Source of the DNA: VMCP01 sp964527775
GTDB lineage: Bacteria > Bacteroidota > Bacteroidia > NS11-12g > UBA955
NCBI GenBank assembly: GCA_964527775.1
Contig: CAZGQS010000001.1
Span: 305,016-369,015 of the forward strand
Direction: 5' to 3'
DNA: 64,000 bases
In this document: positions 7,903-15,809 of the stretch, piece after piece
Numbering within the stretch: the stretch's first letter is position 1
Layout of the letters: each line of letters starts with the position of its first letter
Notes under the pieces: model-generated
Told to the model about the DNA's origin: nothing
What the model saw: only the letters and a program-made list of their open reading frames with translations
Databases searched by the model: none
Position numbers and translations under genes: made by a program

Positions 7903-8994
7903 CTAGTCTTGTTCTAAAGTTAATTCTTCGAGTTTTTTAATTCTAATCCTCAAGATGGCAATCCAACTAAATACGCCAATCCATCCTAAAATGGCAGGAT
8001 AAAAGAACATTCTTAAGGTATTGTCAAGGTCGTATTGATTAAATCCTACTGATCCACCAGAACCTGGATGCAATGAACCATCAGTGAGTTTAGGCATTAT
8101 TGCAATGAGCGCCAAGAAAATTGGATAAATCAGTACGCTGTATACAGATGATATTCTGGCTCTTTGATATGGGTCTTGAATGGACGATCTTAGAATTAAA
8201 TAAGCAAAATACATTGCCATACCAATTGCCACCCCATTTAACTTGGGATCTTCAGCTGGCCACCAGCTTTGCCAAGTTACTCTTGCCCATGCAGCTCCTG
8301 TTAAACAGCCTAAAATACCATTTAATATTCCTATTTTCAAAAAGCTATCTGACAGTAAATCATAGAACATGTCGCCTTTTCTTAAATAAAGTATTGAAGC
8401 GACTGCAGAAACTCCCAATAAGAAAATCATGCTGAACCACATAGGAACGTGATACAAAAGATTACGTATACTTTCGTTTAGAATGGTTCTATTTGGAAAA
8501 CCAAATTCCACTTCGTCAATCAATTTCAGTTCTCCATTGGGTGAAATATCTTCTAAAGTCGCTCTTTTACCGTTTCCTGTAGAAAGAGTGTCACCCCTTG
8601 ATTTTTCTATCCAAAATGCTTGTGGAAAATACATCCATGAAGGAGTGTTTTCTTTGGTTTCAACTTCTAATAATATATCGCAAAGTCCAGATGAAGCCTT
8701 TCCCAAGTTGATTTTTATTGGGGAATTCAAATTGTTTTGAGAGCGAGTGAGGGCATTTCCAGGAATTTCCCAAAGTAGATCTTTCTTTACAACCACAAGT
8801 CGATTGATCTTTATTTCTTCAGGACAGTTATATAATTCAATATTTACAGTTTGTAAAGAATCAGAGTTAATTAATGTTTTATCAACCGCTGAAATACCCG
8901 GCTTTAGCTTGATGGTTAGTCCACCTATTAAGGTATAAAGCACCAATGAAGATGCTAAGAAGAATAAGATTCTATATTTGTTGATGTGTCTCAA
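7903..8994 (-). CDS. ccmC: CcmC/CcsA-like heme handling protein with N-terminal periplasmic domain
   Basis: A 363-residue protein with one N-terminal membrane segment (about 8-28), a soluble domain of about 150 residues, and then six membrane segments. The second half carries a tryptophan-rich loop (TWQSWWPAEDPKLNG) corresponding to the WWD loop of CcmC, and flanking His residues (LLYHVPMW) that could be heme ligands. Classical CcmC (about 240 aa) lacks the soluble N-terminal part; here it starts with a KPGISAV segment, a beta-rich extracytoplasmic domain that I have seen at the start of Bacteroidota homologues. The role is to load heme onto CcmE. Its ATG overlaps the proline dehydrogenase stop by 4 bp. 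No CcmA or CcmB gene adjoins it. Confidence 0.85.
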   Translation of the reverse strand: MRHINKYRILFFLASSLVLYTLIGGLTIKLKPGISAVDKTLINSDSLQTVNIELYNCPEEIKINRLVVVKKDLLWEIPGNALTRSQNNLNSPIKINLGKASSGLCDILLEVETKENTPSWMYFPQAFWIEKSRGDTLSTGNGKRATLEDISPNGELKLIDEVEFGFPNRTILNESIRNLLYHVPMWFSMIFLLGVSAVASILYLRKGDMFYDLLSDSFLKIGILNGILGCLTGAAWARVTWQSWWPAEDPKLNGVAIGMAMYFAYLILRSSIQDPYQRARISSVYSVLIYPIFLALIAIMPKLTDGSLHPGSGGSVGFNQYDLDNTLRMFFYPAILGWIGVFSWIAILRIRIKKLEELTLEQD

Positions 8995-10163
8995 GATTTT
9001 AGATTTGATCTTCTTTGAATTTCTTGATTAATCAGTCCTAGTTCTCTGCCCATTTGGCCAGCCATGCCAGAATTTTCTTGAGCACGTCGAGTTAGATAAG
9101 GGATGACCGCCAAAACGGGTCCGTAAGGAACATATTTCGCCACTTTATAACCAGCATTTGATAGGTTAAAACTGATATGATCACTCATTCCTAACAATTG
9201 CGAGAAGAACACTCGAGTATCTGTTGGTTCTATGTTTAGTTCATTCATTTTCTTAGCGCCTAAAATGGAGCTAAGTTCGTTATGTGTACCAATGCATATA
9301 GAAACACGATTGATATTTTCAATACACAGCTCCACAGCTGCATTATAATCGTTATCTGTTGCTTCTTTATTGGGTTGTATAGGACTTGAATATTTGAATT
9401 CAGTGGCTCTTGAGCGTTCTTTTTCCATGTAAGCACCACGAACCAGCTTAAATCCTAAATAGTGATTACCCGATGAAAGTTGATTTTTCAGGTATTTCAA
9501 TCGGTCGTGTCGATACATTTGTAAGGTATTGTATATAATGCATTGTTCTTGGTTGTAAGATCTCATTGCATCTTCCACCAAGTCATCTATGGCTTTTTGA
9601 ATCCAAGATTCTTCAGCATCAACAAACAACCTGACCTTTAGATCAAAAGCGGTTTTGCAGATTTTATAGAATCGTTCCATGCCGTCATTCCATTCTGTTT
9701 GTTCAGACTTTGACAATTCTTGTGAAGAAGAAACTTTCTCAAGAATTTTAGCTGAAACAATTCCCGTAACCTTGAACACTGAAAAGGGAATGTCTTTATT
9801 GTCTTTAGCCTTTTCAATGGTCTTTATAATTTCACGGCAAGTTTCATTGAAGACCGATTCATTATCTTCGCCTTCCACGGAATAATCTAGTATTGTACCT
9901 ACATTTCTTGATGCCAGTGATGATATGGCTTGATTACATTCTTGGATGTTCTCACCGCCACAAAATTGCTCAAAAATGGTATTTTTTATCACGAATTTAA
10001 ATCCCAAGCGAACAGCAATTTGCGCCAAAGCTGGACCCCATTTCAAGAGAATTGGGAAATCAAATGATTTAAACAGTGTTTTAGCTTTCTTCAAGTCACT
10101 GAGAGACTTACCATTAAAGGCAATTTCAGTGTTTTCAAAGGAAATATTTAACCCCTCCTTCAT
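8991..10163 (-). CDS. Proline dehydrogenase family protein
   Basis: A monofunctional FAD enzyme of about 390 residues that oxidises proline to pyrroline-5-carboxylate. The TIM-barrel proline dehydrogenase domain fills most of the chain, with the signature LVRGAYMEKERSRA in the second half and the C-terminal YLTRRAQEN, whose arginines bind the substrate carboxylate. I chose the ATG at 10163. A TTG five codons upstream (10178) is also possible, but it lies next to a promoter-like TTATTTTG sequence. It overlaps the CcmC-like gene by 4 bp, so it seems to be the first gene of the cytochrome maturation transcript. Proline dehydrogenase feeds electrons to quinone, which gives a loose respiratory link. 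Confidence 0.9.
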   Translation of the reverse strand: MKEGLNISFENTEIAFNGKSLSDLKKAKTLFKSFDFPILLKWGPALAQIAVRLGFKFVIKNTIFEQFCGGENIQECNQAISSLASRNVGTILDYSVEGEDNESVFNETCREIIKTIEKAKDNKDIPFSVFKVTGIVSAKILEKVSSSQELSKSEQTEWNDGMERFYKICKTAFDLKVRLFVDAEESWIQKAIDDLVEDAMRSYNQEQCIIYNTLQMYRHDRLKYLKNQLSSGNHYLGFKLVRGAYMEKERSRATEFKYSSPIQPNKEATDNDYNAAVELCIENINRVSICIGTHNELSSILGAKKMNELNIEPTDTRVFFSQLLGMSDHISFNLSNAGYKVAKYVPYGPVLAVIPYLTRRAQENSGMAGQMGRELGLINQEIQRRSNLKS

Positions 10164-10199
10164 ACTAATTTGATACAAAATAACGATAAAAAGACCGAC

Positions 10200-11861
10200 T
10201 TAAGGCAATCGTAATTGAAGTTTTTCAATTGCTTCTTGAAATAGCGGATGTTTAGACATTAAAAACTCCAATTTTTCTTTATCTGTGTAGGGTTTTCGAG
10301 ATACAACTTCCAACTCTCCCATTTCTACATCAATTTGTTTGATTCTGCCATCAGAAAGTTGATTGAGCTCCCGAAGCAGTTCAAGTCTAATTTCTTCAAT
10401 TGTATGGATATGCATCTTGGAATTTACAATAAAAAGTAATGTTTCATCGCGTAATTCCGTTTTAATAGAATTCAATAAACCAGCAATTCTAGGGCCTTGA
10501 CTTTTGGCAATTTCACTGATGATTTTATCTGTATCAATTTGTTGTTTTGGCTGGGTATTGACTTCTACAACTGCAGATTGTTCTTCATTTTTCTCTTGGA
10601 TGTTTTCAATTGAAGACTGTTTTTTCTGTTTGAATGCTTCTCTACTGAGTAAGCCCATTCTAGTAGATTCAACCTTTTTTACTACATCTTCTTTGATTGA
10701 AGGAGCTGCTTTAAAAGAAGCTGATTGAGTAGATTTTGTTGGTTGTTCAGCTGATGTATCAGCTAGTTTTTTTTTTAGATCATGCAGATTGGGAATATCT
10801 TTCATGAAAGAACGAAGATTCACCAATTTCAAAATCATCAATTCAATCAACAACCTATGATTTCTTGAAATTCGGTATTTCTCATCTGCTTCATTTGAGA
10901 TATTTAAAGCATTCAATAAGAAATGAATATCGAATTTTCTGGATTGTTCTTTGTATTTTTCTTTGAAAGATTCAGATACATCCAAAAGAGAATTAGTCAT
11001 TGGGTCAAGACTGACAATCAAATTCCTGAAATGTTGGGACATTCCGCTGGTGATTAATGAAGCGTCAAAACCTTGATTCAACACAGAGTTGATGGTTAAC
11101 AATGCAGATGCTGAATCATTATTAAGCATATTGTCTGCCAGCGAGAAATAAGTATCCATGTCAAGAATACTCAACATTTCTACGGCTTTTTCGTAGGTGA
11201 TTTCTCCCCCTGAAAAGCTCACTAACTGATCAAACATACTCAGAGCGTCACGCAATCCGCCATCTGCTTTCCGGGCAATCAAGTGGAGAGCGTCTTCACT
11301 GACTTTGATGCCTTCCTTTTCAGCAATTCCAACCAAATGCTTCACCATATCGGATACTAAGATGCGATTGAAATTGAAGACTTGGCACCTGCTCAATATG
11401 GTAGGGAGTATCTTATGTCTTTCCGTCGTAGCGAGAATGAAAATAGCGTAACTGGGAGGTTCTTCTAAAGTTTTCAAGAAAGCATTGAATGCAGCTGTTG
11501 ACAGCATATGAACCTCGTCAATGATGTATACTTTATATTTTCCAACCTGAGGGGGTATTCTAACTTGATCCATCAGATGACGTATATCGTCTACTGAATT
11601 ATTGGAAGCCGCATCTAATTCGAAAACATTGAATGCAAAATCATGGTTTTCATTTACTTCATCCGTGGTATTGATAACCTTTGCAAGAATTCTTGCACAA
11701 GTTGTTTTACCAACCCCTCTAGGACCAGTGAATAAAAAAGCTTGTGCTAATTTATTGTTCTTGATCTCGTGCATGAGCGTTTCAGCTACATGCTTTTGTC
11801 CAACAACGTCGTCAAACGACATTGGACGGTATTTTCGAGCAGAAACGATGAATTGTTGCAC
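10200..11861 (-). CDS. dnaX: DNA polymerase III subunit gamma/tau
   Basis: The clamp-loader ATPase. The N-terminal AAA+ domain has Walker A (GPRGVGKTT), Walker B (IDEVHML), the SRC motif and sensor regions, followed by the collar domain (about 220-350), a low-complexity Ser/Lys/Gln linker and a C-terminal tau domain. I start it at a GTG (11861), which gives the canonical opening QQFIVSARKYRP. An upstream ATG (11900) adds 13 residues unlike the family. The four-Cys zinc module that normally lies between Walker A and the ELDAASN segment is missing; instead there is a short acidic stretch (TTDEVNENHDFAFN). I recall this from Flavobacteria. The assignment is certain and the start codon less so. 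Confidence 0.93.
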   Translation of the reverse strand: MQQFIVSARKYRPMSFDDVVGQKHVAETLMHEIKNNKLAQAFLFTGPRGVGKTTCARILAKVINTTDEVNENHDFAFNVFELDAASNNSVDDIRHLMDQVRIPPQVGKYKVYIIDEVHMLSTAAFNAFLKTLEEPPSYAIFILATTERHKILPTILSRCQVFNFNRILVSDMVKHLVGIAEKEGIKVSEDALHLIARKADGGLRDALSMFDQLVSFSGGEITYEKAVEMLSILDMDTYFSLADNMLNNDSASALLTINSVLNQGFDASLITSGMSQHFRNLIVSLDPMTNSLLDVSESFKEKYKEQSRKFDIHFLLNALNISNEADEKYRISRNHRLLIELMILKLVNLRSFMKDIPNLHDLKKKLADTSAEQPTKSTQSASFKAAPSIKEDVVKKVESTRMGLLSREAFKQKKQSSIENIQEKNEEQSAVVEVNTQPKQQIDTDKIISEIAKSQGPRIAGLLNSIKTELRDETLLFIVNSKMHIHTIEEIRLELLRELNQLSDGRIKQIDVEMGELEVVSRKPYTDKEKLEFLMSKHPLFQEAIEKLQLRLP

Positions 11862-11968
11862 ACTGCAAATTAAAACCAAGTATTTTAATCCAACAATCAA
11901 AACAACCCCATTTTATACACCGATTACAGTAATTATCCCCAAAGCTGATAAATTCAGGAATTACTCTT

Positions 11969-11976
11969 TAAATTTG
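11969..11976 (+). promoter_or_regulatory. Bacteroidota -7 promoter box (TAAATTTG)
   Basis: A perfect match to the TAnnTTTG -7 element of Bacteroidota promoters lies 7 bp upstream of the ATG of the thioredoxin-like gene at 11984. No clear TTG at -33 is visible. If used, the message would be almost leaderless. Confidence 0.5.
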
Positions 11977-11983
11977 ATTTATC

Positions 11984-12508
11984 ATGATTATTGGAGACGT
12001 GCTAAATCCGTTTGAATTGCCATCTGTTTCGGGCAAAAATGTAAGTTCATTTGATTACGCTGACAAATCTGCTTTATTGGTAATTGTTACATGCAATCAT
12101 TGCAAATACTCACAGTCTTATTGGAATAGAATCATCAAATTAGCTCATAAATACGAAGAAGATAACCTGGGTATTGTAGCCATCTGCGGTAATGACGCGG
12201 TTCAATATCCTCAAGATAGCTTTTCAAATATGATGGATATCTCAGTTCAACGTCAATTTCCATTCGAATATTTACACGATGAAAACCAAGCAGTTTTAAA
12301 GGCTTTGGGTGCAGAAAGAACTCCGGAAGTTTTCTTGTTTAACTCAAAAAGAGAACTTGTTTACAAAGGGGCTATTGATGACAGTTGGGATAATGAAGCA
12401 ACGGTAACATCGGTATATTTGGAAGACGCAATTGAATACGCTCTTGATGGTGTAGATATTGATTATCCAGAAGTACCCGCAGTTGGTTGCTCAGTTAAAT
12501 GGAAATAA
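11984..12508 (+). CDS. Thioredoxin-fold protein (peroxiredoxin/TlpA-like)
   Basis: A 174-residue cytoplasmic protein (no signal peptide) with a thioredoxin fold of the AhpC/TSA or TlpA kind. The redox pair is Cys37-Cys40 in TCNHCKYS. A cis-Pro context (GAERTPEVFLF) follows, and the protein ends with the characteristic PAVGCSVKWK tail, whose extra Cys is near the C-terminus. Homologues with this tail are widespread in Bacteroidota and are annotated only as thioredoxin family proteins. A thiol peroxidase or disulfide reductase role is likely, but the substrate is unknown. Its last 10 bp overlap the start of the following SDR gene, so the two are co-expressed. Confidence 0.88.
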   Translation: MIIGDVLNPFELPSVSGKNVSSFDYADKSALLVIVTCNHCKYSQSYWNRIIKLAHKYEEDNLGIVAICGNDAVQYPQDSFSNMMDISVQRQFPFEYLHDENQAVLKALGAERTPEVFLFNSKRELVYKGAIDDSWDNEATVTSVYLEDAIEYALDGVDIDYPEVPAVGCSVKWK

Positions 12509-13308
12509 AAGTGGCATTCATTACCGGTGCCTCAAGTGGTATCGGGAAATCTTTGGCATTTAGAGCTGCCCAAGAAGGATATGTAACCCATCTTGCCGCT
12601 CGTAATGAAAGTGCGCTCGCACAAATATGCCAAGAAATCTACTCTCAATTTGGCATTCTTTCCACCTTTTCGGTGACGGATGTAAGCCAGGAATCTGAAT
12701 GTAAACGTTTTATTGAAGAAGGTGTGTCTAAGCATGGACATATCAATGTCTTAATTAACAATGCTGGAATTTCCATGAGGGGCATATTCAATGATACAGA
12801 ACTGCAAGTTTTGAAGAATTTGATGGATATCAATTTCTGGGGATCTGTTTATTGTACCAAATACGCATTGCCATTTATTTTGCAATCCAAAGGTTCTGTT
12901 GTTGGTGTTTCGTCTATCGCCGGATTTAAAGGTTTACCTGCTCGCACAGGATACAGCGCCAGTAAATTTGCATTGCAAGGATTTTTAGAAAGTCTACGTA
13001 ATGAAAACCTAAAAACAGGCATTCACGTGATGATTGCTTGTCCCGGATATACCGAATCAAATATTCGGAAGTCAGCCTTAAATTCAAAAGGATTAGCTCA
13101 AGGAGAAACTCCCTTAAACGAGGCTAAATTAATGAGTTCTGATGATGTGGCCATTGAAATATGGAACGGCATCAAACAAAAACGCTGGTATATTATCATG
13201 ACATTGCAAGGAAAGTTAGCCGTTTTTATCAATAAATGGTTCCCCAAACTCGCAGATAGATTAACTTACAACGTCATTTCAAAGGAACCAGATAGTCCAA
13301 TCAAATAA
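12499..13308 (+). CDS. Short-chain dehydrogenase/reductase
   Basis: A classical SDR of 269 residues. The NAD(P)-binding TGASSGIG motif is at residues 9-16, NNAG at 87-90, the catalytic Ser at about 139 and the YSASK motif with Tyr152 and Lys156. The C-terminal part (about 225-255) is hydrophobic with basic residues (ALQGKLAVFINKWFPKLADRL-like), suggesting membrane association as in many DHRS7-like SDRs. The substrate is not determinable. It overlaps the thioredoxin-like gene by 10 bp and is followed 3 bp later by marC, so the three genes probably form one transcription unit. Confidence 0.9.
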   Translation: MEIKVAFITGASSGIGKSLAFRAAQEGYVTHLAARNESALAQICQEIYSQFGILSTFSVTDVSQESECKRFIEEGVSKHGHINVLINNAGISMRGIFNDTELQVLKNLMDINFWGSVYCTKYALPFILQSKGSVVGVSSIAGFKGLPARTGYSASKFALQGFLESLRNENLKTGIHVMIACPGYTESNIRKSALNSKGLAQGETPLNEAKLMSSDDVAIEIWNGIKQKRWYIIMTLQGKLAVFINKWFPKLADRLTYNVISKEPDSPIK

Positions 13309-13311
13309 GCC

Positions 13312-13875
13312 ATGAATATAAACATCAACGAAGTCATCACCGTATTTTTTACCCTTTTTGCGGTAATTGATATCCTTGGTGCGGTGCCTATCTTAGTAAG
13401 TTTAAAGCGCAAGATACCCGATATACATCCAGGAAAAGTGACCTTGGCAAGTTCGGCTTTGATGATTGGATTTCTATTCATCGGAGAATATTTCTTAAAA
13501 TATTTAGGAATTGACCTTGCATCTTTCGCGTTAGCCGGCAGTATTGTTATGTTTATCTTGGGACTTGAAATGGTTCTAGGTGTAGATATTTTCAGGAATG
13601 ACCCCGACACTCAAGCAGGCAGTATTGTACCGGTAGCATTTCCGATTATCGCAGGTTCAGGTACGCTAACCACCATTTTATCTTTAAAGGCTATTTACGA
13701 TAAAACCACTATTTTAAGTGGAATCATACTTAATGTGGTATTGATTTTCATTGTCCTTAATGCCACAGGATGGTTTGAACGTAAAATTGGAAAATCAGGA
13801 ATGATGGTAATGAGAAAATTTTTCGGGATTATTCTATTGGCAATTGCCGTTAAACTGTTTAAAACAAACCTCTAG
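13312..13875 (+). CDS. MarC family integral membrane protein
   Basis: A 187-residue protein with about six transmembrane segments and the MarC/NAAT hallmark in the first helix (FAVIDILGAVPILVSLKRK), plus the internal VPVAFPIIAGSGTLTT loop that precedes TM4. The family includes the Thermococcus amino-acid transporter SnatA and E. coli MarC, which despite its name is not established in drug resistance. The likely role is small-molecule or amino-acid transport in the inner membrane. The substrate is unknown. It ends 5 bp before the convergent glycosyltransferase gene. Confidence 0.9.
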   Translation: MNININEVITVFFTLFAVIDILGAVPILVSLKRKIPDIHPGKVTLASSALMIGFLFIGEYFLKYLGIDLASFALAGSIVMFILGLEMVLGVDIFRNDPDTQAGSIVPVAFPIIAGSGTLTTILSLKAIYDKTTILSGIILNVVLIFIVLNATGWFERKIGKSGMMVMRKFFGIILLAIAVKLFKTNL

Positions 13876-13879
13876 AATC

Positions 13880-14920
13880 TTACTTTATTAGAGATTGGTA
13901 AATATCGTAGTACTGCTTAGTGATATTTGAGGCATCCATTTTGGATAGCAATGATGTATATTGAGCAGATTTTGTTTCTGTCAATCGTATAATGGACTGT
14001 GAAATCTCCATGACGCTGTTTGGATCGAACCATCCAACGGTTTCTACACCGTTCATCAACTCTTGAAATACGGGAATTTTTGACAGGGCCATTGGAATAC
14101 CTATGGTAGCTGCCTCAACCAAGGGGATACCAAATCCCTCAGAAAAAGAAGGATAAATAAATCCTGAACTTTTAACCAATAACTCCTCCAATTGATCATC
14201 AGATGGGTATTGAAAAAATAGGATTCTAGTGGTTAAATTTAAATCATTTACGGTCTTCTTGAGCTCGGCCTCTAAGTTGCCCTTTCCAGCCAAAATTAGA
14301 TTGTGTGGAAATAAATGACAAACCTCGGAAAAGGCTTTGATCAAATTCAAATGATTCTTTCGAGCAACAAATGAAGAATGATAAATGAAGTAAAGATTCT
14401 CTGGGTTAGGATTCCAAGAATTTATTAAATATTTTGTTGAAATAGACTGGTATATAACTTTACTTTTCAATCTTTTAGAAAAAAAATATCTATCAATCTC
14501 CGCTTGATAATATTTCTTAATTTCTGATTCCGTGAATTCACTTGTTACTACCACAATGTCTGCTTTTTTAAGAGCGTATTGAGTTTTGAAATCGTAAATT
14601 AATCTATCCAAAAATGGGTAATCATTTGGCCTACTTTTGAAAAGGACGTCGTGAATAGTTACAACAGATTTGACCGAAGATGGCAAATCAAAGGGCAGTT
14701 CATTTGATAATCCGTGAAAGATATCAGCCCCCCATTCAGAAGCTGCTTTACCGAGTCCATAGGACCTCCACCACGGAAGAGCTCCACTTGGTTTATCTAA
14801 AAGATTTAAATTTAGCTCTGAGGCATATCTCGATCTTAACCCATCCACCAAGGTTCGGGAATAATTCCCGAGCCCTGATGAATTATGGAAATATCGTTTT
14901 GCGTCAAAAGCTATATTCAT
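13880..14920 (-). CDS. Glycosyltransferase family 1/4 (GT-B fold)
   Basis: A 346-residue cytoplasmic glycosyltransferase with the two-Rossmann-lobe GT-B layout. The N-terminal acceptor lobe opens with a glycine-containing loop (HNSSGLGNYSR). The C-terminal donor lobe contains the retaining GT4 E-x7-E region (PSFSEGFGIPLVEA, near residue 257), whose two glutamates contact the nucleotide-sugar. The product may be a cell-surface polysaccharide or glycolipid. There are no other polysaccharide genes nearby, so the pathway is open. It lies 10 bp downstream of dapD on the same strand. Confidence 0.88.
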   Translation of the reverse strand: MNIAFDAKRYFHNSSGLGNYSRTLVDGLRSRYASELNLNLLDKPSGALPWWRSYGLGKAASEWGADIFHGLSNELPFDLPSSVKSVVTIHDVLFKSRPNDYPFLDRLIYDFKTQYALKKADIVVVTSEFTESEIKKYYQAEIDRYFFSKRLKSKVIYQSISTKYLINSWNPNPENLYFIYHSSFVARKNHLNLIKAFSEVCHLFPHNLILAGKGNLEAELKKTVNDLNLTTRILFFQYPSDDQLEELLVKSSGFIYPSFSEGFGIPLVEAATIGIPMALSKIPVFQELMNGVETVGWFDPNSVMEISQSIIRLTETKSAQYTSLLSKMDASNITKQYYDIYQSLIK

Positions 14921-14930
14921 TCAACCAAAT

Positions 14931-15752
14931 TTATACAGAAACACCGTAATCTCTCAACGCATCATTTAATGATGTCTTTTGATCGGTGCTTTCTTTGCGC
15001 TGACCAATGATTAAGGCAATGGGCACATAAAATTCGCCACCTTTAAATTCTTTTTTGATACTAGATGGGATAACCACAGATCTAGGCGGTATATATCCTT
15101 TTTTCAACTCCTCGCCTGTTTCGGCATCCATGATTTTAGTACTCATAGTTAAAGTAAGACCTGCTCCTAAAACCGCCTCTTTTCCTACATGAACTCCTTC
15201 TACAACTATACATCTAGAACCTACAAAACAACCATCCTCAATGATTACTGGAGCTGCTTGCACTGGTTCTAAAACTCCGCCAATTCCTACGCCACCAGAT
15301 AAATGCACATTTTTACCAATTTGAGCACAGCTGCCTACCGTGGCCCAAGTATCCACCATGGTTCCAGAATCTACAAATGCTCCAATGTTCACATACGATG
15401 GCATCAATATCACACCAGGAGCAATATAAGCACCGTGTCTAGCAACTGCATGAGGAACTACGCGAATTCCCAATTCATCGTAATTCTTTTTCAATGGCAT
15501 TTTATCGTGAAATTCCAATGGACCTGCATTGTATTTTTCCATTTGTCGGGTTGGAAAGTATAAAATGACGGCTTTTTTAACCCAATCATTTACTTGCCAA
15601 GATCCATCTTCAAGCGGCTCAGCCACCCTTAATTTACCCTTGTCTAAAGCTTCAATAATCTCTTCAATAACCAGAACATTGCTCTGATCCTTTAAAAGTT
15701 CTCTGTTTTCCCAAATTTCCTCGATGAGTGTACGGTACTTTTCCATTGTCAT
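14931..15752 (-). CDS. dapD: 2,3,4,5-tetrahydropyridine-2,6-dicarboxylate N-succinyltransferase
   Basis: A 273-residue enzyme of the lysine/diaminopimelate pathway that succinylates tetrahydrodipicolinate with succinyl-CoA. The N-terminal helical domain is followed by a left-handed parallel beta-helix built of hexapeptide repeats (about residues 100-230: GAYIAPGVILMPSYVNIGAFVDSGT and onward), and the length is normal for DapD. The C-terminal segment after KGGEFYVPIALI is typical. It lies upstream of the glycosyltransferase and divergent from the peptidase at 15810, the two starts being 57 bp apart. Meso-diaminopimelate is needed for peptidoglycan. Confidence 0.95.
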   Translation of the reverse strand: MTMEKYRTLIEEIWENRELLKDQSNVLVIEEIIEALDKGKLRVAEPLEDGSWQVNDWVKKAVILYFPTRQMEKYNAGPLEFHDKMPLKKNYDELGIRVVPHAVARHGAYIAPGVILMPSYVNIGAFVDSGTMVDTWATVGSCAQIGKNVHLSGGVGIGGVLEPVQAAPVIIEDGCFVGSRCIVVEGVHVGKEAVLGAGLTLTMSTKIMDAETGEELKKGYIPPRSVVIPSSIKKEFKGGEFYVPIALIIGQRKESTDQKTSLNDALRDYGVSV

Positions 15753-15809
15753 TTATTAAATTGCAACAAATTTGAATTGCAAAGTTCCGAAATAGTTTCC
15801 AAGAGATTT

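Noticed and set aside
11602..12015. Plus-strand frame of 137 codons across the dnaX start and the next gene
   Set aside because: It overlaps the conserved AAA+ region of dnaX in antisense and runs into the start of the thioredoxin-like gene in another frame.
13266..13610. Minus-strand frame of 114 codons opposite marC
   Set aside because: Antisense to a clear membrane protein; no independent support.
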